From assembly GCF_000003815.2 (NCBI RefSeq), contig NW_023365702.1:1-64000 (forward strand): 64,000 nt of DNA, written 5' to 3'. How positions within the stretch are numbered: position 1 is the first letter of the stretch; each line of letters starts with the position of its first letter. Source of the DNA: Branchiostoma floridae. Taxonomy: Eukaryota > Chordata > Leptocardii > Amphioxiformes > Branchiostomatidae. Position numbers and translations under genes: made by a program. Below, piece after piece: positions 1-11,000 of the stretch. The notes beneath the pieces are model-generated. The model had not been told where the DNA came from and ran no database searches. It saw nothing but the letters and a program-made list of their open reading frames with translations.

Positions 1-936
1 TCTTCTGCTGTTCCTTCAGCGTGAGGGTTCCACCATGTTTGGCTGTGTAGACACACGCTCGCTTGCTATCCATATGCACGCTCATTTTGGCAGTCTTTAT
101 CTAAGTGTTTCCTTGAGGCTTTCATACAATTCATCAATGCTGTTTTCCTTTTTCTCCTCATCTTCCATCCATTTTGTAAATACTTCATCTGTAACTCTAC
201 TCCACTCTTCCCAATCAGCCTTCTTTATGTTCAGGATTGTTTTCACCTCTTTTTCCTGTTTCTCTCCTAGCATGAAGGATATAAGTTTGTGGTCAGACCT
301 TATCGATGTTTCATCATGTGTCTTCCAGTCAGATATGAGATCTTCTAATGTAGGAGTGATCAGTGTCAAGTCTATTGTTCCATTCTTGTGTGTTGGTTGG
401 TTGTTATTCCATACTATTAAGTTGTTGCTTGCAAGTACTTCTGCTAGCATTCTGCCAAGAATGTTCTCTCCATTTTTGTCCCAGCTATCATGTCTGGCGT
501 TAAAGTCCCCTGTTATGATGATATTGTTCTCTCTTCCTCTTATCACCTCAATGTCATTTAGAAAAGCTTTCATCTGCTCTTTGTTTCCAGGCGGTATGTA
601 TACTGAGCCCAGCGCTATCTTCATGCCTTTGATGTATATGTTGCACCACACTGCTTCATATGCTGTGTTATTCATGTCCTCTCTCTTCAATACCTTAACA
701 TCCCTGGCAGCAGCTATAGCTACCCCTCCTCCAGACTTTCCTTTCTGTCTTATTTTTGTGTACCATTGCCATGTTTTCAGTGCTTGTGTTTTGTCCAGTA
801 GACCATCCTTTGGTCTCCATATTTCAGAGAGGCACATTATTTTGATTCCCAGTTTCATACATGTGATGTCAAGTGCTGCCACAGTAGTGTTAATTGACCT
901 CACGTTAGCTTGTGCAATCTTCATGTTGTTCTGCAT
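1..936 (-). pseudogene. LINE ORF2, N-terminal endonuclease domain (partial, frameshifted)
   Basis: Starts MQNNMKIAQANVRSINTT and carries an apurinic/apyrimidinic-type (exonuclease-endonuclease-phosphatase) domain. CLSEIW lies near residue 35, the catalytic TGDFNARHD near 140, and SDHKLISF near 215. In known LINEs this domain nicks target DNA to prime reverse transcription. The frame ends at a TAA at 97-99, but a shifted frame continues open to base 1 (reading KTAKMSVHMDSK), so I infer a one-base frameshift near position 100 rather than a natural end. The reverse transcriptase part lies beyond the window. It begins about 20 bases after the ORF1 stop, the usual tight LINE spacing. Confidence 0.8.
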
Positions 937-956
937 GTGTGTCTCTTGCTATTTTT

Positions 957-1980
957 TCACTTTTGGTTGCTGTGGTTGTCACTGTTTTGTTGTCTTCTCT
1001 TGTCTATGTTTGCTTTCTGTTCTATGAAGCTTTCACACGCTGTCGAGGTTGCCCAGTGTTTTTTCCCACAGTTTGCGCACTTTGCTGAGTTTCTGCAGTG
1101 TGTATCTGTGCCGTGTTTTCCCCCGCACTTGACACATGTGACTTCTCCTGAGCAAAGGCTTGCTATGTGACCATAGGCTTGACACCTATAACATCTTATC
1201 ACTTGTGATGCTTTTGAGATGTAGGCTTCCGGTTTTGTTACTCCGTCTGCTATTTTTACTTTCTTGGTCAGTATGTGAGTTAATTCTTCGTGTGTTCTTG
1301 TTTCAACAACTACAATGGGGAGTGGTCTTCCCGTGTCAGTATAGTAAAGCCTTCTCACCTTAGCCTTCACTCCGGTTTGTTGCTCTATGGCGTATTCCAC
1401 TTCTGAATTACTCACAGTCTTCTCCGTGTTTTTCAGTATGCACTTGGGATGCGGTTGTGTTTTGCTCGTACTATGTGTACTTATGTCACTTTCTCCAAAC
1501 GCTTTCTCCGACCACTTCTCTAGTAACTCTTGCTTGTCTTCTGTGGTTTTTGCGTGGAGTGCTATTCCTCCTCTGGGTAACTGGTATGCCCACTTCACCT
1601 TAGCCTTTGGGCTTATACACGTTGACTTCTTTTAAGATTGTTTCACTGTCTCTGTAGTTCTTGGTGACTCTGATGTTGTCTATTATGACAATCTTCTCCT
1701 CTTCTACCATACACTCTCTCTTCTCATGTTCCTTTGGTTCTTTCTGTTTCTTGTCGCTTCTTTCAGGTAGTGTTGCTGTGTTTAACTCCTTCTTTTTTCC
1801 TGTTTTCCCTTGTTTTCCCAGCAGTTCTCTCCCCTCAATCTTGTCTCTAACACAGAAAGCACACCTGTATGGTAGGTTAAAGATTTCATATATTTTACAT
1901 ACTTCTTCTGGTATTAATGCACAATCAGCAAACCACCAAGTGAAACAATTATCGCAAAGGATCCAAATTCCCTCAAAGGC
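957..1980 (-). pseudogene. LINE ORF1 (gag-like nucleic-acid-binding protein), frameshifted
   Basis: The C-terminal part (1598 to 957) has three CCHC-type knuckles: CYRCQAYGHIASLC, CVKCGGKHGTDTHC and CANCGKKHWATSTAC, typical of ORF1 proteins that bind the retrotransposon RNA. Upstream (about 1980 to 1603) another frame is open and holds a Cys-rich PHD-like stretch, CDNCFTWWFADC followed by YRCAFC. That frame hits TAA at 1600-1602, and the two frames join naturally only if one base is gained or lost near 1603-1625. Both parts belong to one inactivated ORF1. The N terminus is missing through 5' truncation. Confidence 0.75.
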
Positions 1981-2115
1981 TTTAGCTTTGTTGACATGAT
2001 GACAGAATTTAATTCACAAGTTTTCACAGACAATAAGGTCCAGGTTCAGGTCCGGACATGGACCTACTAGTAAATGATCCTCTGGACCTGAATTTTCCGT
2101 GCAGGTACCCACCCT
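1981..2115. repeat. Remnant of the hAT-like element found in zinc-finger intron 1
   Basis: Right-hand part of the family seen complete at 28202-28678: same gacagaatt..cacaagttttcacagac stretch, the Ggtccaggttcaggtccgg block and the terminal ggtacccaccc. It shows that this segment is intron 1 of a zinc-finger unit interrupted by the LINE on its left. Confidence 0.6.
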
Positions 2116-2709
2116 TAACTAGTACTGAACCTCCCCTAAGAGTTAGTTCAAACACACCATAATGAACACCGGATGCTAGAAAGGTGGGATGTTCCGGACT
2201 GGGGCGGACGGGGGAAGTTGAGGTACACCTTACAGATATAAACCGCACCTTCCATACAAGTTTGACATATTTCTACACCAATGAACACTGTAAAATTGAC
2301 TCTGAAACAGTAATACAGAAAACCAGACTTGCATTTACACTTGCCTTAGAAGAAATACCCATAGAATTCCTTCCAATTAAGGATCTTCCGTAAACCCCTC
2401 ACAGGCCCCGCTGTTTACGTTTCTTTCTGCATTCCTCTACGTATCAGAATGTTCTCTCCCTATGTTTGATGCAGAAAACTGGAACATTTCAAACATGCAA
2501 TCGTATAACTCTTTCCTCTAAGCTATGGTCTATCTTCCAATAGACAAAGACGAGAGTTAGACGACAAACCGGGCCGTGTGGTTTACACCTTCGTTCCCCC
2601 CCTCCCCACAGAAAAGTTGCAACGCGTTCTCGAAACGCTTCATTTCAGTTTCGAGCTTTCTGTCAAACCTACAGAGCCTCTAGTACCAAAATACAAGATG
2701 TTGCCTTAC

Positions 2710-2945
2710 CCGAACAAACTTGAACACCAGCAGACTTGCACAACAACGTCAGTCAACTCCCTAAAACCGCTAAATGTTGATGAGATCTTCGAGACGAAGA
2801 AAAACTTCCAAACCCACGCCGTTTCTTCAGTAAACAGGAAGTGGCGTCTCATGACCCGGAAGTATACCATGGTCTGGGTCAACTATCATGTCCTGGTTAT
2901 TCAAATGTTGTCGCGATCACGCTCAATGGGATTTTTGTATATAAA
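2710..2945 (-). promoter_or_regulatory. First noncoding exon and core promoter of an off-window zinc-finger gene (ZNF0)
   Basis: Homologous to the first exons of ZNF2, ZNF4 and ZNF5. On the minus strand, a TATA-like TTTATATAC (2936-2945) is followed by the conserved TCGCGACAAC block, the exon, and a donor at 2710 (TTCGG|GTAAGG). The coding exon is beyond base 1. It also marks the left end of the block duplicated at 45.2 kb. Confidence 0.6.
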
Positions 2946-3032
2946 TGATACTTTTGTCCAGATTTAACATGTTGATATATTGTTAATATACAGATTCGTT
3001 CATTACGGTAATTTATTGTTATACACATGATT

Positions 3033-4095
3033 ACCTCCATGAAATGTCATGGAGGTTATATTTTCATCAGCGTTTGTGTGTGTGTGTGTGTGTGTCTGTC
3101 AACAAGATAACTCAGGAACAGCTGGATGGATTAGTTTCATACTTGGTGTGTTGGTGGGGTGTGATGAAAGCTGAAAGTGATTAGATTTTGGGCCCCCTAG
3201 CGGCTTACCTTGGTACTGCAGCGCAACTTCCGGTTTTGCTATCTCGTGTTCTGAACACGCTATGGTCACGATTTTTCCGTGTTAGATAGCTCTTGTGCTC
3301 AGGAATAAGTGACATAAGTTTTGGCCCCCTACCGACTAGGTTTGGGATAGCAGGGGCATTTTTGTCAAAAACTTCTGAAGAGGATAACTCAAGAAGGGAA
3401 CAATGGATTTTCAAGATTTTTGGTATGTAGGTACCTTAGACAATGTTGTACAAGATAAGATACTAATTATGCAAAATAGGAGTACATTTGCATAATTAAT
3501 GAGAATATTCTATCATAGCAGTTTTTCAATGTATCTCTTGTCCCGGACATGATATAGTCTTGACATTTGGGTGGTAGATAGCTTGCAGTGTCATGGCAAA
3601 GTGGGGCAGATTTCAGCCCCCTAACATGTAATTTAGGAACTGCAGGGGCGTTTTTGTCAAGACATTCCAAAGAGGATAACTGCAGAAAGGATTGACGGAT
3701 TGGCATCATTTTAGGGGTGCAGGTAGCTTAGGCAAAGGTGTTCATAATGATATACTTGTTATGCAAATGAGGACCTTATTTCCATAATTAATGAGGAAAT
3801 TGTATAATACCATTATCAGCAATAACTAGACTTCAATAAATGTAACACTTATTAATTATGATAGATGGAATTTAAGTAGATACCAAATATGGTAATGAGG
3901 AACTTATTTGCATAATTTATGTAAAAATTGCAAAGCCGCTTTATGTCTAATGATTGGAATTTTATACTTGTGTCATGTGTACGTTAGTCAATGATGAACA
4001 ACACCACGCATAAATTATGTTAATGTATTAGTTAATTGCATGAAATTTACAAAAGCTCTAAATTTTCATGGAGGTATGAGGTCGCCGAACTCTAG
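3033..4095 (+). mobile_element. Helentron/HINE-like non-autonomous rolling-circle element
   Basis: Comparison with the paralogous empty site at about 45920 (cacatgattgttcat) shows an insertion flanked only by TT. The left end is ACCTCCATGAAA; its inverted copy TTTCATGGAGGT lies at 4064-4075, 20 bases in from the right end, which is CTAG after a weak hairpin. Asymmetric subterminal inverted repeats and T|T integration are described for Helentrons and their HINE derivatives. No protein is encoded. The interior has two to three diverged ~260-bp repeats containing (g)cccccta and aagaggataact. A fragment of the same family lies at 55024-55220. Confidence 0.55.
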
Positions 4096-5090
4096 TTGTT
4101 CATATATATGTAGTTGTAGTAGACCTTGCGAAAGTCGCTGTACTTGTGCCAATAACGATCTTTTTGTGAAGATGAAGTAGACATGGCATTCTTTCTTGGA
4201 GCCTGACACTGGTCATATCTTTATTCTCCTGTGTTGCTCAAATTGGGGATGGTCAAAATTGCGGGCCTCCTTTGACAACCAGACCTGTACCTGTACCCGT
4301 GCCACTGGAGAAAAACGGCAGACTGCTGATCTGACCAAGAAGGATTCTCCAAGCAGAGGTTCGGCTCCAGCTGTTTTTACGTGATTTACCTTTCAGTACA
4401 GTTTCCACCTCGCTGTTGTATGCAAAACAATAACTGCAATATTTTCAAGTCCTGTGGCGCACTACTATTGTTATGTCATTGAAGATAAACCACAGACTGC
4501 TGACCTAACCAAGAAGTATTCTCCAAGCAGAGGTTCGGCTCTAGCTATTTTGACGTGATTTTAGGCCTAGGACTTTCTATTTTGTATTGTTCTACAAGCC
4601 ATGCTGGATCCACAAAGTTAGTTTAATTCCTTGTCAGATCCTAATAAAACAAATACTATTTCTGTGTACATTTTAAGTACTAACAATCAAGGGACAGTCA
4701 AGAAGTGTCAAAATATCTGAATTGATGCATGTGTGTTTGTAATATTTGATTAAACTGACTTTTAGTGAATATTTGATGTTGTGATCTTCTCAAGACTTTT
4801 GTATCAAGCTCCATTTATCGTTATAACGTTAGATATAGATTCAGAGTCAGTGTAGCAGCACCCAATTTCTTTTCACAAACGTTTTATTTGCAAAATTCAA
4901 CAAGTAAAAAACTATCATACACCTGAAAACTGTTATCCATCGTTGTAAAAAGAAAATTCATGCACTTGAATAAGAAAGAAACAACATTTTGACAAAGTGA
5001 AAAATACATCAGAAGTTTAAAAAGTGAATACTAAAACCTCTATTTATGTTACACGATGGGACAACCCTGAAAGCTTAATGAGAAGTCTAC
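4096..5090. other. Spacer between ZNF0 promoter and MMP-A, with MMP-A poly(A) signal
   Basis: No gene seen. It holds two copies of the repeat ctccaagcagaggttcggct (about 4350 and 4531) that recurs near zinc-finger promoters, and a minus-strand AATAAA (4883-4888), about 200 bases past the MMP-A stop. The segment is duplicated at about 45930-47235. Confidence 0.6.
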
Positions 5091-8000
5091 TCAAAAGAGC
5101 AGGAGTTTCGCTACTAACACTGACAGAAGTGACGGTAAGACTACGGTAGGGACCACGTTGACCCCGCTGTTGACACCCTGCAGGTCACATGGCGGGAGTT
5201 TGGGCGTGGTCGGCTCCATCTCCATCATACACCCGAACCAGTACTGCGCGGTAGACTTCGGGTAACCGGGGTCCACACTGAAGGTCGTGTCGTTGAACCG
5301 CCAATACTGGCTGCCCTGTAGTACGGAAAATATCCCATGTTATATGATAACGCCAGTTCTGGCTGCCCTGTAGTACGGAAATTATCCCATGTTATATGAT
5401 AACGCCAGTACTGGCAGCCCTGTAGTACGGAAATATCCAATGTTATACGATAACGCCACTACCGGCTGCCCTGTAGTACAGAAAATATCCACTGTTATAT
5501 GATAACGCCAGTATTGGCTGCCCTGTAGTACGGAAATATCCCATGTTATATGATAACGCCAGTACTGGCTGCCCTGTAGCACGGAAAATATCCAATGTTA
5601 TATGATAACGCCAGTTCTGGCTGCCCTGTAGTACGGAATATATCCCATGTTATATGATAACGCCAGTACTGGCTGCCCTGTAGTACGGAATATATCCAAT
5701 GTTATATGATAACGCCAGTACTGGCTGCCCTGTAGTACGGAAAATATACAATGTTATATGATAACGCCAGTACTGGCTGCCCTTTAGTACGGAAAATATC
5801 CAATGTTACATGAATGAATGCGTTTATTGCTCAACAATCGCACAGGGTACAATGTATGGCAACCAGTAACAACTAATAGCTATACACACAATAGTACTAA
5901 GAGGCTACATACAAAACAACAACAAAACATTATCGATAACAGTACAGCTATGGATGAGTAATCTGGTCTCGCATTTGGAATACATTATGAAGAAACTGGC
6001 CTACGTAGACGGATATATGAGTTGAACATGAGCAAAGATGGAAAATATCGTTTTCTGCACCAGTAAGATATATGTGTGTTTTGGTTCTAAGGCCACAGCA
6101 AGTAAATTTTATGGATGTCATCAGCGCGCGCATTAATTTTCGCCTGATTTCAGAAAAAAAAAGATTTTTTTTCTTCTGTAGTGATGGTCAACATGACGAT
6201 AAAGTACCAAAAATGAGCAAATATGTTGTATTGTAGCCTAATAATTGTACTTGTAGAAGTGACAATTGCGAGGTACCCAGGGCTGTAGTTGTAGAAATGA
6301 AACTTATTGGATAGTTGTAAAAGTGACACCAATATGGAAGCCATGAGTGTGGTTACCAACTTTGTTGGTGATGCCAGTCTACCACACTAGTGTCACTTTT
6401 ACCACACCAGTACATGTCTTGAATACAGGAATGAATGCCTTGTTGGCTCTGATACCATGTTTTGTCCCTTTAATTCTTGTTACAACATTCATCACAACTT
6501 TATGGTGCCTATTTCTGAAAATGTAGCGATCTTGTTTTTTTCACCCATCTTGTTTTTTTTCGCCCTATCGCACTATTTTTGCAGTCTGCAGAGGATGTCA
6601 TCCATAAAATTTGCTTGCTGTGGCCTAATATTCTTAAACAATGTTTCTCTCTCTTAACTGTAGGTAGGACATTTCATAACAAAGTGGAATTCATCTTCTA
6701 TATATGATAACGCTTCTTGATGAAAATTCACAACACTTTTAGATGAATTGCTCTATCAGTTCTAGTCTTTCTCTCATGAAGGTCGTTTGTGGACATATGT
6801 CTAGCATTCGATAACAAAACAGTAGCGAAGTTTCATGCTTATGTAACGGTAGTTCACCTTTATCCGTAGGGTAACCTTTATCCGTTCCTTTTTAAGAACA
6901 ATGTATTTGGGAAATCAAGTCTACAGATGGTGGTTTCAAACTGCAATATTTTAAAAATAGTACAATTTGAAACTACCTTACATCACTGATACCTATCTTT
7001 GGATACCCTATTTAGCAACACAACGGATATAGGTTACCCCGCGGATAAAGGTGAACTAACGTAAACGTTATGTACATGTGTAAGTTAAGTTAGTATTTTC
7101 TTCTTCTTTTATTTTGTACACAGTACCAACATTAGGTTGACAAAAAGTAGTATTCTCTAACTTGATACTCTGGCCTTGTCTGTAAATGGCTGTATGATGC
7201 GTCTAGTGTCTAGGCGTAGCGGTATTGTGCTTGCCACTTCTCGCTTTCAGCCTTAACCGCTGGCTAGCGGAGAAACTGCAACATGGGAATCCCTCTGCCT
7301 TTATATGTCCTAACTGTGGCCGTGACTGCCATTCCAGGATCGGCCTGCAGAGCAACAGCAGACGCTGCAAACCGCCGTGACTTCAGACAGAGCGCTACCA
7401 TCATTTGCAAAGATGGAAGGATGCCTACTACTACTCTGGCCTTAAAAAAACTGGGCGATTGTCTAACCTTGAAGAAGTATGTCCTCCCGTTGAGCCACTG
7501 CATGACCGTGTCCACTCCATCCGCGGGAACACCGTTCCACACCGACAGGTCACGTGGGTAGCCCCTGTCCACCCCCGTCCCGGCCCTGTACCGGTAGTAT
7601 TGGTCATCTGCGCAAAGAGGAAATAAATGTTTGAATTGTTCAAAAGTTTATTGTCAGGCACCAAGGCCCATAAGGACAAACAATTACATGTAGACGATAC
7701 ATTTAAAAGAACATTTTTCCAGTACATAAAATCGAAAGGAAATTTACACTGTAACTCGTGCACGTGGTCTGTGTACTTGACAGTAGCTCTTCCAGAACTT
7801 ACTTGTAGCAATAACATTGGAATCAGATAGAACTCTGATAATGTCGTTCTCAGACGCCAGGAGGCGAGTCGCAAATGAGTGCGTCAGCTTATGCCTCCTG
7901 GCGTCGAAGGTGTCCACGTGCATCAATGCAAAGATCCAGCTGTTGTTGCTCGATCTAAGCTGTCTTGTAATTGTCTTGTAAATTCACCTTAGCAACCCTG

Positions 8001-11000
8001 AGCATCTCCACACGTTTTTGAAGTAGAAAAGAAAAGCTTCAAACAGTAACCGTTTTCAACTGTTGCAAACTAGTTATTCATATTTTGACAAAACAATGAT
8101 GGCTTATGCAATGTACCCTGGGAGCCAGTCGGGATCGGGCAGCTTGGACAGTTTATTCGGTGGCCCAAGACAGTCAGGCGTACCCGATCTCCTATTGGTG
8201 CCCTGGGGAGTTTAAGCCCGATTAGGTCCATCTGCCCAATGTAGCTATAACTCCTTCGGCCTTAAACTCACCGGACCTCTAATGAGAGATCGGCGGGCTG
8301 ACTACCTTGGGTCCCCGAGCAAAACTCGCTAGCTACCCGGTCCTGTGTGGCTCCCAGGGTAATGCAATGGGACTTTGTTATTGTCAGTCCTGTGGAAGAC
8401 AACGGTCCATTCAATTCATTATTGTGTGGATGAGAGGTTCTATACAGATGACATTTGCCACCATGTTAACTCTAGCTCTCATTAAAGATGCTCACTAGGG
8501 CTGGGTACCAGTATGGTGTACCGGTACAAACCCGGGTTTTCTTATTGTACCGGTCCGGAAAAAAACGGACCTGAAAAAATTCGGTGAACCGGATGTTGGA
8601 CCTATCAGAAAATAAACAGATTATATGATCAGGCATTCACACGTCTTGGGGCTTACCGGTCGAAGAAAATAACAAGAACAAGAGTTTATAGTCATTTCAA
8701 CAAAGTTTTGCGGTCAATCGTACAGAGGCAGTTAGTTTTGCAGGATTTTAGAACGCCAGTGGCAGTCATGACGTCAAATAAAGCACAAAATATACTTTCT
8801 TGTAGCAAAATGTACCATTGTTTTGAGTATCGTCCATTCATATGGTTTCACATACTGAATCAGGTCCAGGTTCAGGTCCGGACATGATCCTGATCCTCTG
8901 GACCTGAACCGGACCTGGACCTGAATTTTCTGTACCGGTATCCAGCCCTAATGCTCACCTTTGGTAAAGTAGAGCCTGCCGTTTCCAGACCAGATGAAGG
9001 CGGTGTCAACGTAACTAGGAACGCCTCCCCACTGGCTCATGGGGCGGGGGTAGCCAGTGTCCAGCTGGGTGTTGGTGTAACGCCAGTATTGGTCACCCTG
9101 GAGAAGTGCATTGGAATCAGTCAATTGGTTGAAAGGATTAAAACTCAAGTAATGTTCATTCTCCTACGCCCGGTCCCCAACGGCATTAGCCTATTGGGGC
9201 CCTGTGCTTGGATGCCTACCATCGGTTACTGTGATTGTTAGTGTAACGCCAGTACTGGTCACCCTGGAGAAGTGAATTGGGATCAGTCAGTTGGTGACCT
9301 GGAATCCAGTCTGCCGTGGATTGGCCAGGCTACCTTCGGGACAGTAGGGTCTTTCCACCGCCGGGGTAATCTTCCACACCCGGTAGGAGTTTTGCACGGT
9401 CGGAGTTAAATTTGCCATCCACGTGCCTATTAATTAACTCCCACTGGGCAAAGTCCTACCGGGAAAATGCTACCGGGTGTGAATGATGACACTAGCGGCT
9501 CAGAGCTGCACTGGCCCCGTAGAGAGCCTACAATAACTACGGTAGGCCGTGCCACAACTAGACTGGATTCCAGGTTAGTCAGTTAGTTGAAAGGATTAAA
9601 ACCCAGATAATCTTATGACTTGGAAGTCATGCACTGATATCGACAGAGATGGACATGTACAAACACAAACACAAACAGCCCTTTTCTTTTCGTTTTACTT
9701 GCTCAAAAAGAATCACATGTCTTCTTGAAATAGTTGAACTGTAATATCCAACACCAAAATTGGACTCACCCAAATTTTCGACTGCACAGCATCAGTCTTT
9801 GTCAAGGAATGAACAATCCACTGCTGTCGTGACGTCACGTTATGCAGATAGAACACGTGACTCAGTGAGCAGTGGATTATAGGTTGCAGGAAGTCTATGA
9901 CGCCCACCGTCTCTGTTTTAGGTGAGTCCAATTTTGGTGTTGGATATTACAGTTCAACTATTTCAAGAATGACTTCTACCAACACAGATGAACTTTCGAG
10001 TTAAAAATCACATGTATTCACCTTATAGAAGTAGAGTTTCTTGTTGGCTCTGTAGTACATAGCGGCATCCAGGTCCCCGGGAAGATCGCCCCACACGTCA
10101 GAAATAAGCTTAGGATAGCCGCCAACCATCCCGGCGGAGTTCAGCTCCCAGAAGTAGTTCCCTGTCGGCAAGAAGTTTGTTTATTGATTCGCACAACAAA
10201 GTGAGATCGTCATGTCACAACTTCTTTTTATCGCTTCTGTACGTAAAGTTGTCTCACAACCTGGAACCTGTGAAATCAGCGACAACATCCCGCCGCCGTA
10301 CCTTCCTCCCGGCCACAACAAAACTCTGGAACTCACTGCCTCAGCACATAGTGACACTTATACCCCCCTCATATCAGGCGAAAATCGATCGGACGACGAG
10401 TCTGCGAGCTCTACATTACGAGGAAGCATGACCCTGGCGGGAAGGGGGGAACGTAATTTAGAGCTCGCAGGCTTGTCGTCCAATCGATTTTCGCCTAATG
10501 TGAGAGGGGCATTAGGGACAGACAGAAATTTAAGACTAGCATCAATAACCACTTCAGCGACCTACGTCAGCGCCCTTAAAGGGGCATTCCACTCCACACA
10601 GGAGTGTTATTCTCTGATAGATATTAATTTTAGGAAGTGATAACTGCATACGACTTCACATTATACGATCAAGTACCCAGTTGCTCCACGTGCCTCAAAA
10701 GCATCCAGTCTTCTACTAAACTCCCCAAGTGCCCTCTAAAAAAAGGCTCTAATTGAATTAATCCTATGGCTGAATACAATGCAAAACTTTTTAGGTACGG
10801 TTACAAAATTAATTTCAGGTTCGCTAAGAAATCTCATCTTGTTCTTGTATTATTTGCTATCTTATGAGCAATTTGCCTTCTCGGTGTGCTTAGCGAACCT
10901 CATTTATTCCGAAAATATGCACAATAAACAAGGTGTCTATGCGTATAGGGAATGCATGGGAAGGGTCTGCATAGGTTTAGTGAGTGTCACATTGTTTTAA

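Larger units (their letters stand above)
1..1980 (-). mobile_element. 5'-truncated non-LTR retrotransposon (jockey/I-like)
   Basis: Minus-strand LINE that runs off the left edge. ORF1 (zinc knuckles) is followed by ORF2 (endonuclease). The 5' boundary is placed near 1980 because the sequence from about 1981 on (tagctttgttgacatgatg) recurs in the introns of the zinc-finger genes, for example near 28497. The element therefore lies in intron 1 of a zinc-finger gene whose coding exon is off window. Frameshifts in both reading frames mark it as a dead copy. The clade is inferred from the gag-like ORF1; the reverse transcriptase is not visible. Confidence 0.85.

Noticed and set aside
35-1027. 330-codon plus-strand open frame
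   Set aside because: Antisense to the LINE endonuclease and ORF1 on the minus strand, which have recognisable domains; the plus frame has none.
5302-5815. Regular short repeats resembling a CRISPR array
   Set aside because: Units are contiguous and near-identical with no unique spacers, they contain the host gene's own splice site, and the genome is eukaryotic. The 79-bp array at 17851 was rejected for the same reason.
7264-7572. Start of a separate gene at [14 protein letters not shown]
   Set aside because: Internal part of MMP-A exon 9 (hemopexin blade) read past its donor into the intron.
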